Shown: piece by piece, positions 1 to 10,752 of the stretch
Layout: each line of letters opens with the position of its first letter
Numbering within the stretch: the stretch's first letter is position 1
Source of the DNA: Enterobacter mori
GTDB taxonomy: Bacteria; Pseudomonadota; Gammaproteobacteria; Enterobacterales; Enterobacteriaceae
Direction of reading: 5' to 3'
DNA: 64,000 nucleotides
Assembly: GCF_025244905.1 (NCBI RefSeq)
Contig: NZ_CP104285.1
Location: 3,968,001 to 4,032,000 of the forward strand
Position numbers and translations under genes: made by a program
The notes under the pieces: generated by a model
Told to the model about the DNA's origin: nothing
The model's input: only the letters and a program-made list of their open reading frames with translations
Database searches by the model: none

Positions 1-649
1 TGCCGCGCTCAACCAGCTCTTCTTCGGTTTTGCACTTGCCCGCCACCGCTTCAAACTCAGAGAGGTTAGGCGTCAGCAGCGTCGCGCCGCGATAGCGTTC
101 AAAGTCGGTGCCTTTCGGGTCGATCAGCACCGGCACGTTAGCTTTACGCGCCAGCTGAATCATCGTCTTCACGCTCGCCAGCGCGCCTTTGGCGTAGTCC
201 GACAGCACCAGCGCGCCGATATTGCCCAGCGCCTGGTTGATGCGCTCGTGCAGCGGCTCGGGATCGACGCCCTCGAAACCTTCTTCAAAGTCGAGGCGGA
301 TCAGCTGCTGGTTGCGCGACAGCACGCGCAGTTTCGTGATGGTCGGGTGGGTCGGAACAGAAACGAAGTCACACTTCACGTTCACGTCCGCCAGCGATTT
401 GCTCAGCGCACGGGCCGCATCGTCAATGCCGGTCAGGCCTACCAGGCGCGACTGCGCGCCCAGAGAGGCAATGTTCATCGCCACGTTTGCCGCGCCGCCG
501 GGACGCTCTTCAATGGTGTCGACCTTAACCACCGGTACCGGTGCTTCCGGGGAGATACGGCTGGTCGGCCCATACCAGTAGCGATCCAGCATCACATCCC
601 CAACAACCATAACCCCAGCACGTTCAAACTCTGGCAGTGTTACTTTCAT
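1..649 (-). CDS. hldE: Bifunctional heptose-7-P kinase / heptose-1-P adenylyltransferase, 3' part outside window
   Basis: HldE makes ADP-L-glycero-D-manno-heptose precursor for the LPS inner core in the cytosol. Only the N-terminal 216 residues (of about 477 in E. coli) are inside the window; they are the ribokinase-fold kinase half. Visible landmarks are the N-terminal GDVMLDRYW segment, the GGAANVAMN substrate-binding motif near residue 51, and a conserved [10 protein letters not shown] stretch near residue 190. The ATG at 649 opens with [18 protein letters not shown] as in E. coli. It lies about 40 nt downstream of glnE in the ygiF-glnE-hldE order of E. coli, so it is probably the last gene of that operon. 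The identification is by recognition of the protein sequence. Confidence 0.96.
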   Translation of the reverse strand, partial: MKVTLPEFERAGVMVVGDVMLDRYWYGPTSRISPEAPVPVVKVDTIEERPGGAANVAMNIASLGAQSRLVGLTGIDDAARALSKSLADVNVKCDFVSVPTHPTITKLRVLSRNQQLIRLDFEEGFEGVDPEPLHERINQALGNIGALVLSDYAKGALASVKTMIQLARKANVPVLIDPKGTDFERYRGATLLTPNLSEFEAVAGKCKTEEELVERG

Positions 650-689
650 TCCTGACTCCAGAAAGATTCACAATTTGCGCGCGATAATA

Positions 690-3545
690 TCACACTTGAT
701 TTGTTACGCACGGCTCCACCAGCCATTTCTGCCAGCTTGCCGTGACCTGTGCGCGTTCATCTGAGAAACAGTCCTGCGCGACATGACCCGGTTGTTCCTG
801 CAATGCCAGATGATGAAGCTCATCACGCAGCGTGGTATAGGCGCGGGTTAAGGCCTGCGCCTCCTGCTCGTCCATGATGTCGTTTTGCGCCAGCAGTTCC
901 AGAATGCGCACGTTATCCGACCAGCGCGTCAGCTTCGGCTTGTCGTGCGCGTGCAGCAGTACCAGATACTGGGTAATGAACTCAATATCGGTAATCCCGC
1001 CCTCGTCGGCTTTGATATCAAAGCGATCGCGGTGTTTATTGCCGAGATGCGCCCGCATTTTCTCGCGCATTTCACGCACTTCCGTTTGCAATGTTGCGCC
1101 ATCCCGCAGTGTCGTCATGACATCCTTGCGAACGGCATCGAACTGCATTTTTAACTGCGGATCGCCATACACCACGCGTGCACGCACCAGCGCCTGATGT
1201 TCCCACGTCCAGGCTTCGTTCTTCTGGTAATCGGCGAAGGATTCCGTTGAGGTCACCAGCATGCCCGCCGCGCCTGACGGACGCAGACGGGCATCCACTT
1301 CATACAAAATGCCCGACGAGGTGCGGGTACTGAACAGGTGCATAATGCGCTGCGCCAGACGCAGATAGAACTGGCGCCCGTCAATTTCACGCTCGCCGTC
1401 GGTCATCACGTCAACCGGGCAATCGTGCAGGAAAATAAGATCGAGGTCAGAACTGTATCCCAGCTCCCAGCCGCCGAGCTTGCCGTACCCCACGACGGCA
1501 AAGCCGCGCCCTTCGCGGTCGGCCAGGTGTTTCGGCTGGCCGTAGCGCGCCACCATCTGCACCCACGCCTGATGCACTACCGCGTCGATAATCGCTTCCG
1601 CAAGCCAGGTTAAGTGATCGCTCACTTTCATCACCGGCAGCGTTCCGGCAATATCCGCCGCCGCCACGCGCAGCATCTGCGCCTGCTTAAACTGGCGCAG
1701 CGCCTCAAGCTGCTGCTCTTCATCTTCTTCCGGCACGCGCAGCAGGTACTGACGCAGCTCGTCCCGGTAGGCATCCGTCGCCGTGGGCTGATAAAGCGTG
1801 TTCGGGTCGAGCAGCTCATCCAGCAGCAGCGGGTAACGTGCCAGCTTGTTCGCCACCATCGGCGACGCGGCGCAGAGGGAAATCAGATGCTTGAGCGCGC
1901 CGGGGAATTCACTCAGCAACTCAAGGTAAGTGGTACGGGTGATAATCCCGCTCAGCAGCGGCATCATGCGTGACAGCGGCACCGGCGCGTCCGCCCGCGA
2001 GCAAACCTCGCTCAGCAGGTGCGGCATCAGGTGATCCAGCACCTGACGACCGCGCGGGCCAATGGCGCGTTTGTTCAGTTCGAGACGGAAATCCGCGATC
2101 AGCGCTACTACACGATGGCGCGCGTCGTCGGTTAAATGCGTCAGCACCGGCGTGGTATCGTCTTCCTGAAGTGCGTCCTGCCACAGCTCGCGCCAGTGTT
2201 CGGAAAGCGCATCGTCCTGCGATTCACTTTCGTCATCACCAATCAGGTCGTTAAAGATGCGGCGCACGCCCGCCATGTGGGCATCCAGCTTTTCAGTGAG
2301 CGCCGCCCAGTCGTCCACGCGCATCCCCCAGGCCAGACGCGCCCGGTTAAGCTCATCGCCTGGCAGAGTCTGGGTTTGTTCGTCATTGATGCTTTGCAGC
2401 AGATTTTCCAGACGACGCAAGAAGAGATAGGCCTCGCGCAGTGTTTGCGCATCGCCTTCCGGCAGCAGGTGAAGTTGATCAATCGCGCTCAACGTTGGCA
2501 GCAGCGAGCGGGACTGCAGCGATGGCTCACGGCCGCCGCGGATCAACTGAAAGACCTGGACGATAAATTCGATTTCGCGAATGCCGCCCGCGCCGAGCTT
2601 GATGTTGTCCTTCAGACCACGACGACGCACTTCGCGGGCAATCATCCCTTTCATATTACGCAGGGACTGGATCACGCTGAAGTCGATGTAGCGACGGAAC
2701 ACAAACGGGCGCAGCATGGCACGCAGTTCGTTGGCGTAAGCGTCGTCGCTGTCGCCCATAATCCGCGCTTTGACCATCGCGTAACGCTCCCAGTCGCGCC
2801 CCTGCTCCTGGTAATAATCTTCCAGCGCGGCAAAGCTCAGCACCAGCGGGCCGCTGTCGCCAAACGGACGCAGGCGCATGTCCACACGGTAGACAAAACC
2901 GTCCTGCGTGGGCTGGTCCAGCGCCTTAATCAGACGCTGCCCGAGGCGGGTAAAGAACTGTGCGTTGTCCAGCTCGCGTCGGCCGCCGCGCGTGGAGCCG
3001 TTCTCGGGCCAGGCAAAAATCAGGTCGATGTCGGAGGAGAAGTTCAACTCACAGCCGCCAAGTTTGCCCATTCCCAGAATCAACAGCGGCTGAGGGACCC
3101 CTTCCTCGCTGCACGGCGTGCCCCACTCTTTACAGCAGGCGGCGTAGAGCCAGTCGCGCGCGGCGACAATCAGCGTTTGCGCCAGCTCGCTTAGCTGCTG
3201 CAACGTGCTCTCTTCGCTTACCCACTCCAGCGACTGCGCCCAGGCAATGCGTACCATCACCCGACGGCGGAACTGGCGAAGGACGCGCATCAGCGTCGCT
3301 TCATCCGCTACGTCTTCGAGTGCGGTTTGCAGCCAGCCAGCATAATGCCGCCACTCGTCCGCCTGTGGCGGTGCGTTCTCAAGCTCTGCCAGCCAGTCCG
3401 GGTTGGCGGTGATACTTTCCTGCACAAAATCACTGAAGGCGAGCACGCTCTTTGCCTGCTCGCTTAACGATGAGGCCGGTAATGACTCGGGCAGACGTTC
3501 GCAAACGGTCTGCCACTGCTGCTGTAATTGCGAAGAAAGCGGCAT
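690..3545 (-). CDS. glnE: Glutamine synthetase adenylyltransferase / adenylyl-removing enzyme
   Basis: GlnE switches glutamine synthetase off and on by adding AMP to, or removing it from, its regulatory tyrosine, under control of PII and glutamine. The 951-residue product matches the usual length (946 in E. coli). It holds two nucleotidyltransferase domains in tandem: the N-terminal deadenylylase with [20 protein letters not shown] near residue 160, and the C-terminal adenylylase with [20 protein letters not shown] near residue 690. Both carry the D-x-D metal pair. The start [11 protein letters not shown] matches the family N terminus. ygiF ends 21 nt upstream, which suggests cotranscription. 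Confidence 0.98.
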   Translation of the reverse strand: MPLSSQLQQQWQTVCERLPESLPASSLSEQAKSVLAFSDFVQESITANPDWLAELENAPPQADEWRHYAGWLQTALEDVADEATLMRVLRQFRRRVMVRIAWAQSLEWVSEESTLQQLSELAQTLIVAARDWLYAACCKEWGTPCSEEGVPQPLLILGMGKLGGCELNFSSDIDLIFAWPENGSTRGGRRELDNAQFFTRLGQRLIKALDQPTQDGFVYRVDMRLRPFGDSGPLVLSFAALEDYYQEQGRDWERYAMVKARIMGDSDDAYANELRAMLRPFVFRRYIDFSVIQSLRNMKGMIAREVRRRGLKDNIKLGAGGIREIEFIVQVFQLIRGGREPSLQSRSLLPTLSAIDQLHLLPEGDAQTLREAYLFLRRLENLLQSINDEQTQTLPGDELNRARLAWGMRVDDWAALTEKLDAHMAGVRRIFNDLIGDDESESQDDALSEHWRELWQDALQEDDTTPVLTHLTDDARHRVVALIADFRLELNKRAIGPRGRQVLDHLMPHLLSEVCSRADAPVPLSRMMPLLSGIITRTTYLELLSEFPGALKHLISLCAASPMVANKLARYPLLLDELLDPNTLYQPTATDAYRDELRQYLLRVPEEDEEQQLEALRQFKQAQMLRVAAADIAGTLPVMKVSDHLTWLAEAIIDAVVHQAWVQMVARYGQPKHLADREGRGFAVVGYGKLGGWELGYSSDLDLIFLHDCPVDVMTDGEREIDGRQFYLRLAQRIMHLFSTRTSSGILYEVDARLRPSGAAGMLVTSTESFADYQKNEAWTWEHQALVRARVVYGDPQLKMQFDAVRKDVMTTLRDGATLQTEVREMREKMRAHLGNKHRDRFDIKADEGGITDIEFITQYLVLLHAHDKPKLTRWSDNVRILELLAQNDIMDEQEAQALTRAYTTLRDELHHLALQEQPGHVAQDCFSDERAQVTASWQKWLVEPCVTNQV

Positions 3546-3566
3546 TATTGGGGTTCCTTGCCAGAG

Positions 3567-4868
3567 TTAACGTTTTCCGCTGTGCAGCCAGAACGGCTCC
3601 TGCGAAATGGCCTCGTTACGGAAATGCTCAATCTCAATATGCTGGCGGGTTTCAATGGCGTGTTTCAGCCCCTGCCAGTTCTCCAGCCAGGCCTGCGCCT
3701 TCACGCCGTCATAGGCACCGGACAGCAGCACCATACTGTCGATATTGCGCGAAAGACGGGGAAGCTGATCGCCATACTGATCGCCCAGCGGGTAGGCAAA
3801 CGTGGTCTTCAGTTCAGCGGCATGGCGGGAAAGATGAATATCCGCGAAACGTTTGAAGTTTTCCGCGATTTTGGTTTGCGCTTTTGCATCCAGGAAAGTA
3901 CGCCAGCCGCGCGTCACCAGAAACTCGGTCAGCGCCAGTTTTGCCGTGGCGGTTTGCGGGCTGTAGATCGCCGTTTGCGCCGATACGTCCGAGAGCATCA
4001 GCGCTTCGGTTTGCGTCAGCAGATCGCGTAAGTGAGCACTCGCTTTGCGTGGAACGATACCGCCGAACAACGCAAGGGTATGACGCACCAGGGCAATGGC
4101 TGCCAGCACGTGGGATTTCGCGTTTTTCACATTACGCACCCACAGCTCTTCGTGGTACTGCCACTGGGAAAGCGCCAGCTCCAGCGCGGCTTCCAGACCC
4201 TGCTCAACGCTGGCTTTCGGCGCAACGTGCAAAATGGCCGTCTCTTTCAACACGCGCGGCGCATTCCCCGCCGCCAGGTGGTAGCCGCGCGCGGCTTTAC
4301 TCAGGCTTCCCTGACGCAGTCCGGACTGATTGACCAGCTTGCGCGCCAGCTTCAGCACGTCGTTGGCGTCACCTTCCAGCAGTTCAAGCTCCAGTTCGCA
4401 AATCGGTTCCTGGAACTCCCCCGCCTTCACCTCGCCCAGATCGAGGGCGATTTCAATGCGGCTTTTGCCTTCCGTCACCAGCCATTTCTCGCGCCAGAAA
4501 TCGGTGCTAAACAGCGGCTGTACTTCTGCGGATAAGGTTTCCGGAAGTTTGCCTTCCGGCCAGACCTCAGCCGGAAAACGTTCAAGCTCAAGTTCTGGCT
4601 TACTGATGTCGATATTGTATTCCGGGCGTTGGTGCAAACCGCCCACCACGCGACCGGCAATTTTCATCGTCATCTCGTAGCGCCCATTCGCGCCACGGAT
4701 GCGCAGGCCCATGTCGTGACGGCGCAGCCAGTTATCCGGCGTTTCGTAATAGATATTAAGCAGTTGTACCGGTTCATGGTGTTCGCCGGAAAACGTGTGC
4801 AGATGCTGACGGAGCGCGTCAACGCTGTCTTTTTCGACGATAAACTTTAATTCGATTTCTTGTGCCAT
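3567..4868 (-). CDS. ygiF: Inorganic triphosphatase (CYTH + CHAD domains)
   Basis: YgiF hydrolyses inorganic tripolyphosphate. The N-terminal CYTH tunnel domain is marked by the E-x-E-x-K signature (EIELK, residues 4-8), followed by the charged strand residues of the family. The C-terminal half (from about residue 220) is a helical CHAD domain rich in histidine and arginine, thought to bind polyphosphate. Length 433 equals the E. coli protein. It is the first gene of the leftward ygiF-glnE-hldE cluster and is divergent from ygiM, with a 237-nt intergenic region that should hold both promoters. Confidence 0.96.
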   Translation of the reverse strand: MAQEIELKFIVEKDSVDALRQHLHTFSGEHHEPVQLLNIYYETPDNWLRRHDMGLRIRGANGRYEMTMKIAGRVVGGLHQRPEYNIDISKPELELERFPAEVWPEGKLPETLSAEVQPLFSTDFWREKWLVTEGKSRIEIALDLGEVKAGEFQEPICELELELLEGDANDVLKLARKLVNQSGLRQGSLSKAARGYHLAAGNAPRVLKETAILHVAPKASVEQGLEAALELALSQWQYHEELWVRNVKNAKSHVLAAIALVRHTLALFGGIVPRKASAHLRDLLTQTEALMLSDVSAQTAIYSPQTATAKLALTEFLVTRGWRTFLDAKAQTKIAENFKRFADIHLSRHAAELKTTFAYPLGDQYGDQLPRLSRNIDSMVLLSGAYDGVKAQAWLENWQGLKHAIETRQHIEIEHFRNEAISQEPFWLHSGKR

Positions 4869-5105
4869 AGCCTTGTACTTTTGCCTGCGTCACAGACGCG
4901 TCGATGAAGGCGAACTTCCTCGCCATTTGTTTGTCAGTACATAGTATTTTGCGCCAAATTACCACGCAATGAGCAATTTGACGGGCGTAAAAGTTTGAAG
5001 AGGTGGAAATCACGACACAGATGATTCCGATTGATGACGAATCCTTTGCGTAGCGACACTGATACCACTACTATCGTTCCACTATTTATGAAAATAACGA
5101 CTGAT

Positions 5106-5726
5106 ATGCTTAAATTACGCCTGATTGGACTTACTTTACTCGCTTTTAGCGCCGCAACCGCGGTCCACGCTGAAGAGAAGCGTTACGTTTCTGATGAACT
5201 GAACACCTGGGTACGCAGTGGCCCTGGTGACAATTATCGCCTCGTGGGCACGGTAAATGCCGGCGAGGAAGTGGTTCTGTTACAAACCAATGCAGACACC
5301 AACTACGGTCAAGTACGCGACAGCTCCGGTCGCACCGCCTGGATCCCGCTGAAAGAGCTGAGCAACGTGCCAAGCCTGCGCACCCGCGTGCCGGACCTGG
5401 AAAACCAGGTGAAAACCCTGACCGATAAGCTGACCAACATCGATAACACCTGGAACCAGCGCACAGCAGAAATGCAGCAGAAAGTGGCCCAGAGCGATGG
5501 TGTGATAAATGGTTTGAAGGAAGAGAACCAGAAGCTGAAAAACGAGCTGATTGTCGCGCAGAAGAAAGTGAATGCCGCCAACCTGCAGCTTGATGACAAA
5601 CAGCGCACCATCATCATGCAGTGGTTCATGTATGGCGGCGGCGTGCTGGGCGTCGGTCTGGTGCTGGGTCTGGTGCTGCCAATGCTGATCCCAAGCCGTA
5701 AGCGCAAAGACCGCTGGATGAACTAA
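5106..5726 (+). CDS. ygiM: SH3-domain membrane-anchored protein YgiM (TIGR04211 family)
   Basis: Envelope protein of unknown exact role. Order of parts: an N-terminal signal sequence ending in AVHA (about residue 22), a bacterial SH3 domain (residues about 25-90, with LNTWVRSGPGDNYRLVGTV), a coiled coil (about 95-165), and one C-terminal membrane helix followed by a basic tail (RKRKDRWMN). The start was set at ATG 5106 (MLKLRLIGLTLL), which gives 206 residues, exactly the E. coli length. An ATG 75 nt upstream would add a non-homologous leader. cca follows 61 nt downstream on the same strand, as in E. coli. Confidence 0.95.
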   Translation: MLKLRLIGLTLLAFSAATAVHAEEKRYVSDELNTWVRSGPGDNYRLVGTVNAGEEVVLLQTNADTNYGQVRDSSGRTAWIPLKELSNVPSLRTRVPDLENQVKTLTDKLTNIDNTWNQRTAEMQQKVAQSDGVINGLKEENQKLKNELIVAQKKVNAANLQLDDKQRTIIMQWFMYGGGVLGVGLVLGLVLPMLIPSRKRKDRWMN

Positions 5727-5787
5727 CTCGTCTTCTCTGCCACACTTACGTATTATCTTGCGAAAAGAGAAAACGGGAGTGTAAGGC

Positions 5788-7029
5788 GTGAAGAGTTATC
5801 TGGTCGGTGGTGCGGTACGTGATGCGTTGTTAGGTCTGCCGGTCAAAGATAAAGACTGGGTGGTGGTGGGCGCCACTCCCGAAGAGATGCTCGACGCGGG
5901 CTACCAGCAGGTAGGCCGCGATTTTCCCGTTTTTCTTCATCCTAAAAGCCGTGAAGAGTACGCCCTGGCGCGTACCGAACGAAAATCCGGCTCTGGCTAT
6001 ACCGGCTTTACCTGCTATGCCGCCCCGGATGTGACGCTGGAGCAGGATCTGCTGCGCCGCGATCTCACCATTAACGCCCTCGCCCAGGACGAAAACGGCC
6101 AAATCATCGATGCCTACGGCGGCCAGGACGATCTCCGTGACCGTCTTTTGCGTCACGTTTCCCCGGCGTTTTCTGAAGATCCGCTGCGCGTGCTGCGCGT
6201 GGCGCGTTTCGCCGCGCGTTATGCGCATCTCAGTTTCCGTATCGCTGATGAAACCATGGCCCTAATGACCGCGATGACCGAAGCAGGCGAGCTGGAACAC
6301 CTGACGCCAGAACGCGTCTGGAAAGAGACGGAAAATGCCCTCACGACCCGCAACCCGCAGGTCTTTTTCCAGGTGCTGCGCGACTGTGGCGCGCTGAAGG
6401 TGTTGTTCCCGGAAATCGACGTGCTGTTTGGCGTCCCCGCCCCGGCGAAATGGCACCCGGAAATTGATACCGGTATTCATACCCTGATGACGCTGAGCAT
6501 GGCCGCCATGCTCAGCCCGGACGTGGACGTGCGTTTTTCCACCCTCTGCCACGATCTCGGCAAAGGGTTAACGCCGAAAGAGTTCTGGCCGCGCCATCAC
6601 GGACACGGTCCGGCAGGCGTGAAGCTGGTCGAAGGAATTTGCCAGCGTCTTCGCGTGCCAAATGAGATCCGTGACCTGGCAAAACTGGTGGCGGAATTCC
6701 ACGACCTCATCCATACCTTCCCGATCCTGAAACCAGCCACCATTGTTAAGCTGTTCGATAATATCGACGCCTGGCGTAAGCCGCAGCGCGTGGAGCAGAT
6801 TGCGCTCACCAGCGAAGCCGACGTGCGTGGTCGCACCGGGTTTGAGGCTTGCGATTACCCACAGGGCCGTTTGCTGCGCGAAGCGTGGGACGTGGCGAAA
6901 GCGGTGCCGACGAAAGACGTGGTAGAGGCAGGATTCAAAGGACCAGAGATTCGCGAAGAGATGACGAAACGGCGGATTTATGCCGTCGCAGCATGGAAGG
7001 AAAAGCGTTGCCCTCAGCCAAAAGACTGA
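5788..7029 (+). CDS. cca: CCA-adding tRNA nucleotidyltransferase
   Basis: Adds or repairs the 3' CCA end of tRNAs without a nucleic acid template. The 413-residue protein opens with GTG ([12 protein letters not shown]) and shows the class II nucleotidyltransferase head: GGAVRD at residues 7-12 and the D-x-D of KDKDW near 20-24. The RRDLTINAL motif lies near residue 90. A C-terminal HD domain (LCHDLGKG near residue 253) gives the phosphatase/phosphodiesterase activities known in the enteric enzyme. It converges with uppP, 13 nt apart, with no clear terminator between them. Confidence 0.98.
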   Translation: MKSYLVGGAVRDALLGLPVKDKDWVVVGATPEEMLDAGYQQVGRDFPVFLHPKSREEYALARTERKSGSGYTGFTCYAAPDVTLEQDLLRRDLTINALAQDENGQIIDAYGGQDDLRDRLLRHVSPAFSEDPLRVLRVARFAARYAHLSFRIADETMALMTAMTEAGELEHLTPERVWKETENALTTRNPQVFFQVLRDCGALKVLFPEIDVLFGVPAPAKWHPEIDTGIHTLMTLSMAAMLSPDVDVRFSTLCHDLGKGLTPKEFWPRHHGHGPAGVKLVEGICQRLRVPNEIRDLAKLVAEFHDLIHTFPILKPATIVKLFDNIDAWRKPQRVEQIALTSEADVRGRTGFEACDYPQGRLLREAWDVAKAVPTKDVVEAGFKGPEIREEMTKRRIYAVAAWKEKRCPQPKD

Positions 7030-7042
7030 GGGCCGTTGGTCA

Positions 7043-7864
7043 TCAGAAGAAGACCACGTACACCGCAGCCGCGACGATAAAGCGGTAGATCGCGAACGGA
7101 ATGAACGAGATACGCTTGATCAGCTGCAGGAAGGTTTTGATGGCAATCAGCGCCACGATAAAGGCGGTGATGAAGCCAACGGCGAACATCGGAATATCGC
7201 CAGCCGTCAGGAAGTGATAGCTCTTATAGACGTCGAGTACGGTGGCACCCATCATCATCGGCACGGCCAGCAGGAATGAAAATTCCGACGCGGCATAACG
7301 GCTCACGCCCATCAGCATGCCACCTGAAATGGTCGCCCCTGAACGGGAGAATCCTGGCCACAGCGCCAGACACTGGAAGCAGCCAATGATAAACGCCTGA
7401 CGGTAGGTCATATCATCCAGACCTTCCGCACGTGGGGTTTTAGGTTTCAGCACTTCTGCTGCAATCAGCAGGAAACCGCCGACCACCAGCGCATACATCA
7501 CGTTAATTGGGTTAAACAGCGATTTGATGGTGTCGTGGAATACCAGTCCCAGCACGACCGCCGGAACCATCCCGAGCAGAATGTGAATCAGCGTCAGACG
7601 ACCCTTGCCTTCCCCTTCACGCTGCGGCAAACGTCCAAAGTGGATGCCGATCAAACCAAACAGACGACGCCAGAACATCACGACGACGGCCAGAATAGAA
7701 CCCAGTTGAATCACCACTTCGAACGTCTTTGCGGTATCGCCCTCAAAGCCCAGCAGATGGCCGACGATTATCATATGGCCCGTACTGGAAACCGGCAAAA
7801 ACTCCGTCAATCCTTCGACCACACCCAGTATTGCCGCCACCAGCAGCGAGTGCATATCGCTCAT
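7043..7864 (-). CDS. uppP: Undecaprenyl-diphosphatase
   Basis: Integral membrane phosphatase that recycles undecaprenyl pyrophosphate to the monophosphate carrier of cell-wall synthesis; overexpression gives bacitracin resistance (old name bacA). The 273-residue protein is strongly hydrophobic with about eight membrane segments. It shows both signature regions of the family: [13 protein letters not shown] near residues 18-30 and [12 protein letters not shown] near residues 170-181. The start is [10 protein letters not shown]. It lies downstream of folB on the same strand, behind a probable folB terminator. Confidence 0.98.
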   Translation of the reverse strand: MSDMHSLLVAAILGVVEGLTEFLPVSSTGHMIIVGHLLGFEGDTAKTFEVVIQLGSILAVVVMFWRRLFGLIGIHFGRLPQREGEGKGRLTLIHILLGMVPAVVLGLVFHDTIKSLFNPINVMYALVVGGFLLIAAEVLKPKTPRAEGLDDMTYRQAFIIGCFQCLALWPGFSRSGATISGGMLMGVSRYAASEFSFLLAVPMMMGATVLDVYKSYHFLTAGDIPMFAVGFITAFIVALIAIKTFLQLIKRISFIPFAIYRFIVAAAVYVVFF

Positions 7865-7885
7865 CTATAAACCCCTAAAAAGATA

Positions 7886-7917
7886 TAAAAAAACGGTGTC
7901 CCACGTGGACAACCGTG
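7886..7917 (-). terminator. Probable intrinsic terminator of folB
   Basis: Read on the minus strand, an imperfect stem (ACGGTTGTCC with GGGACACCGT around an ACGT turn) is followed directly by a run of seven T. It lies just after the end of folB and before uppP, so it would end the folB transcript and leave uppP to its own promoter. Confidence 0.7.
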
Positions 7918-7970
7918 AAAGATACAGCTTTATGACCGGTATAACCTAAAATGGTTTAGCGATTATGACG

Positions 7971-8339
7971 TTAAATCTTTGCTTTCAGATTATTGCCACG
8001 CTCGATAATCACGCCTACGTTGGCAGCGCGCGCGACCGCCCCCGGTTTGCTTAACTTGATGCGTACCCACGGTGAGTTGAATTTGGTCAGCAGCAGTTCC
8101 GCCACCTCTTCCGCCACGCGTTCCACCAGCGCAAAACGCTGCCCTTCCACGTGCCCCACGACCGCGTCACTGATGTCGGCATAGCTCAGACAGTCCTTCA
8201 CATCGTCGCTTTTTGCCGACGCGCGGTTATCCCAGCCCATTTCGATATCGAACACCAGCTTCTGCTCGATGGTCTGTTCCCAGTCGTAAACACCAATAGT
8301 GGTGATTACCGAAAGTTGCTCTATAAATACAATATCCAT
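7971..8339 (-). CDS. folB: Dihydroneopterin aldolase
   Basis: Folate pathway enzyme cleaving 7,8-dihydroneopterin to 6-hydroxymethyl-dihydropterin and glycolaldehyde. The 122-residue sequence is almost the E. coli one; landmarks are GVYDWEQ near residue 17 (catalytic Glu), the central LSYADI segment, and the C-terminal [11 protein letters not shown] with the catalytic Lys. The start was set at ATG 8339 (MDIVFIEQL), as in E. coli; a GTG lies immediately upstream in frame. It is divergent from plsY across about 107 nt. Confidence 0.96.
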   Translation of the reverse strand: MDIVFIEQLSVITTIGVYDWEQTIEQKLVFDIEMGWDNRASAKSDDVKDCLSYADISDAVVGHVEGQRFALVERVAEEVAELLLTKFNSPWVRIKLSKPGAVARAANVGVIIERGNNLKAKI

Positions 8340-8446
8340 CACGACCTGCCTGCTTTTTGGCTAAACCGGATACCACTTCCGGCGAATTATGCGTATTATC
8401 CACAGATGCTGAGAATACAGATACATTTTCAAAACGGAACAGCGTT

Positions 8447-9061
8447 ATGAGTGCAATCGCGCCTGGAATGATTATCCTCGCCTACCTTTGCGGCTCAATC
8501 TCCAGCGCCATTCTGGTCTGCCGCATCGCCGGGTTGCCTGACCCACGCGAAAGTGGTTCCGGGAATCCGGGAGCGACCAATGTACTACGAATTGGCGGCA
8601 AGGGAGCAGCCGTAGCGGTTTTGATTTTTGACGTTCTGAAAGGGATGCTTCCCGTCTGGGGCGCGTATGCGCTGGGCGTCACGCCGTTCTGGCTCGGTCT
8701 TATCGCCATCGCCGCCTGCGTCGGCCATATCTGGCCCGTTTTCTTTGGTTTTAAAGGCGGAAAAGGCGTTGCGACGGCCTTTGGTGCGATTGCACCTATC
8801 GGCTGGGATCTCACCGGCGTAATGGCCGGAACCTGGCTGCTGACCATTCTTCTGAGCGGCTACTCGTCGCTGGGCGCCATCGTCAGCGCACTGATTGCCC
8901 CGTTCTACGTCTGGTGGTTTAAGCCCCAGTTCACCTTCCCGGTGTCGATGCTCTCGTGTCTGATCCTGCTGCGTCATCACGACAACATTCAGCGCCTGTG
9001 GCGTCGTCAGGAAACCAAGATCTGGACGAAGCTCAAGCGTAAGAAGAAAGACGCTAAATAA
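8447..9061 (+). CDS. plsY: Acyl-phosphate:glycerol-3-phosphate acyltransferase
   Basis: Membrane enzyme that acylates glycerol-3-phosphate at sn-1 from acyl phosphate, the first step of phospholipid synthesis. The 204-residue product has five to six hydrophobic segments and the three conserved family loops: [12 protein letters not shown] near residue 37, the phosphate-binding [10 protein letters not shown] near residue 103, and the C-terminal LRHHDNI. The ATG at 8447 ([11 protein letters not shown]) matches the E. coli start; an in-frame ATG 90 nt upstream lies in the folB promoter region and was rejected. Confidence 0.97.
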   Translation: MSAIAPGMIILAYLCGSISSAILVCRIAGLPDPRESGSGNPGATNVLRIGGKGAAVAVLIFDVLKGMLPVWGAYALGVTPFWLGLIAIAACVGHIWPVFFGFKGGKGVATAFGAIAPIGWDLTGVMAGTWLLTILLSGYSSLGAIVSALIAPFYVWWFKPQFTFPVSMLSCLILLRHHDNIQRLWRRQETKIWTKLKRKKKDAK

Positions 9062-9154
9062 AGCGTTCGTTATGCCTTATAACCAAATGTGATTTTGGTC
9101 ACCTTCTGCCTGTGGTAACTGTTAGAGACACAACACAACCACACAAAAAGAAAA

Positions 9155-10621
9155 ATGGCAGAAATCACAGAGACAACACCCCTTTCAACGGCAGGAAGCG
9201 CCCCGGATGGCGACATCAAGTGGGTGCGCAGCGCATCGGACGTTTCGCGTCTGGTTAACGACGGTTCTCAGGGCCGGGCCAACGCCCGTATCGTGGTCGG
9301 TATCGCGCTGGGCGGTATTTTCCTCGACGCCTACGATCTCGGCGCGCTGGCATTTGGCATCAAGGACATTACCCGCGAATTCAATTTAACCCCTGCAGGC
9401 ACCGGTATGGTGGCGTCGGCCATCACCTTTGGTGCTATCGTCGGGGCGCTGCTCGGCGGCTATCTCACGGATAAAATTGGTCGCTACCGCGTGTTTATGG
9501 CCGATATGGTCTTCTTTGTCGTCGCCGCTATCGCCTGTGCGCTGGCTCCGAACGAATATGTGCTGGCGGGCGCGCGCTTTGTGATGGGGCTCGGCGTGGG
9601 GATCGACCTTCCCGTAGCGATGGCGTTTCTCAGCGAGTTCGCCAGACTGAAAGGTCCGGGAAACAAAGCGTCCAGCGTCGCGATGTGGTGCCCCACCTGG
9701 TATGCGGCCATCAGCGTCTCCTACCTGCTGGTACTGTTCTTCTACGCCGTGCTACCGGAAAGCCACAGCGACTGGCTCTGGCGCCTGATCCTCGGCTTTG
9801 GCGCGGTGCCCGCGCTGGTGATTATCGCCATTCGTAGTCGTTACATGAGCGAGTCTCCGGTCTGGGCGGCGAATCAGGGCAACCTGAAAGAGGCAGCATC
9901 CATTTTGCGGCAGTCGTACAACATCAATGCCCACGTGCCGCAGGATGCCCTTGACCAGCCCGCGCCGGTGGTTAACAGAGCAAAATGGTCGAACTACCTC
10001 AACCTGTTCCGCGGCATCTATCTGCGGCGCACCACGCTCGCCACGCTGCTGTCGGTCGTCTCTTCGTTCGCCTATAACGCCGTAGCCTTTGGCCTGCCGG
10101 TAATTATTTCAAGCTTCTTTGTCCAGTCGATGCTCACCACCATTTTGATCTCGCTGGTGCTGAACCTGCTGTTTGCGTTTGTCGGTGGATTACTGGCGGT
10201 ACGCTATGTTCCACGCTTCGGCGCGTGGCGGATGTCGCTCGCGGGCTATGCCTGCCAGCTTGCCGCACTGCTCGGGCTGGCGCTGATTGGCCGACCGGAG
10301 GGTGCCTCTGAAGGCGTGCTTGCTGTTTCGATGCTGGCGCTGTTCCTGTTCGGTCAGGGCTTTGGCCCGGGCGCACATACCATGACGTTTGCGTCATTAA
10401 GCTATCCGACCTCCCTGCGCGGCGTAGGCGTGGGCCTCAACCAGACGCTGATGCGCAGCAGTTCAACGCTCTCACTGTTCCTGTTCCCGCTGCTGGTCGC
10501 CTCGCTGGACACCGCCGTGTTCTGGGTGATTGCACTGGCGCCGTTTATCGGCCTGGCGTCGCTGCTGGCGATCCGCTGGGAGCCGTCCGGGTATGATGTG
10601 GATGCGGAGGATTATCGCTAG
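9155..10621 (+). CDS. MFS transporter, sugar-porter-like
   Basis: A 488-residue major facilitator superfamily permease with about twelve membrane helices. The loop 2-3 signature is present as GGYLTDKIGRYRVF near residues 107-120. The helix-4 RFVMGLGVGIDLP segment and the SESPVW motif after helix 6 are typical of the sugar/organic-acid-porter branch. The hydrophilic N-terminal 40 residues are cytoplasmic. The substrate cannot be told from sequence. It replaces the ttd tartrate genes found here in E. coli and is separated from the urease operon by a REP element. The start at 9155 follows a purine-rich stretch (aaaaagaaaa) with no strong ribosome site. Confidence 0.85.
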   Translation: MAEITETTPLSTAGSAPDGDIKWVRSASDVSRLVNDGSQGRANARIVVGIALGGIFLDAYDLGALAFGIKDITREFNLTPAGTGMVASAITFGAIVGALLGGYLTDKIGRYRVFMADMVFFVVAAIACALAPNEYVLAGARFVMGLGVGIDLPVAMAFLSEFARLKGPGNKASSVAMWCPTWYAAISVSYLLVLFFYAVLPESHSDWLWRLILGFGAVPALVIIAIRSRYMSESPVWAANQGNLKEAASILRQSYNINAHVPQDALDQPAPVVNRAKWSNYLNLFRGIYLRRTTLATLLSVVSSFAYNAVAFGLPVIISSFFVQSMLTTILISLVLNLLFAFVGGLLAVRYVPRFGAWRMSLAGYACQLAALLGLALIGRPEGASEGVLAVSMLALFLFGQGFGPGAHTMTFASLSYPTSLRGVGVGLNQTLMRSSSTLSLFLFPLLVASLDTAVFWVIALAPFIGLASLLAIRWEPSGYDVDAEDYR

Positions 10622-10628
10622 CCTTTCT

Positions 10629-10660
10629 TGCCGGGTGGCGCTGCGCTTACCCGGCCTACA
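10629..10660. repeat. REP-type palindromic element
   Basis: The sequence holds TTGCCGGGTGGCGCTGCGCT followed by TACCCGGCCTAC, a typical enterobacterial repetitive extragenic palindrome with GCCGGGTGGCG and CCGGCCTAC halves. It lies just after the MFS gene stop. A related double element lies after ureG at 16243-16313, so the urease operon is flanked by REPs. Confidence 0.8.
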
Positions 10661-10752
10661 TGACAGACCATCCATAAGCGACTCATATGACAGCCTTCAT
10701 TTCCGCCAGGGCATACTGAAACGTATCCCGATAGTGTGGAAATGGAAGCACC

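Noticed and set aside
10713..10728. Possible NAC-binding site upstream of ureD
   Set aside because: ATACTGAAACGTAT resembles ATA-N6-TNGTAT, but the spacing is one base short and one key T is missing. Nitrogen control is therefore not claimed.
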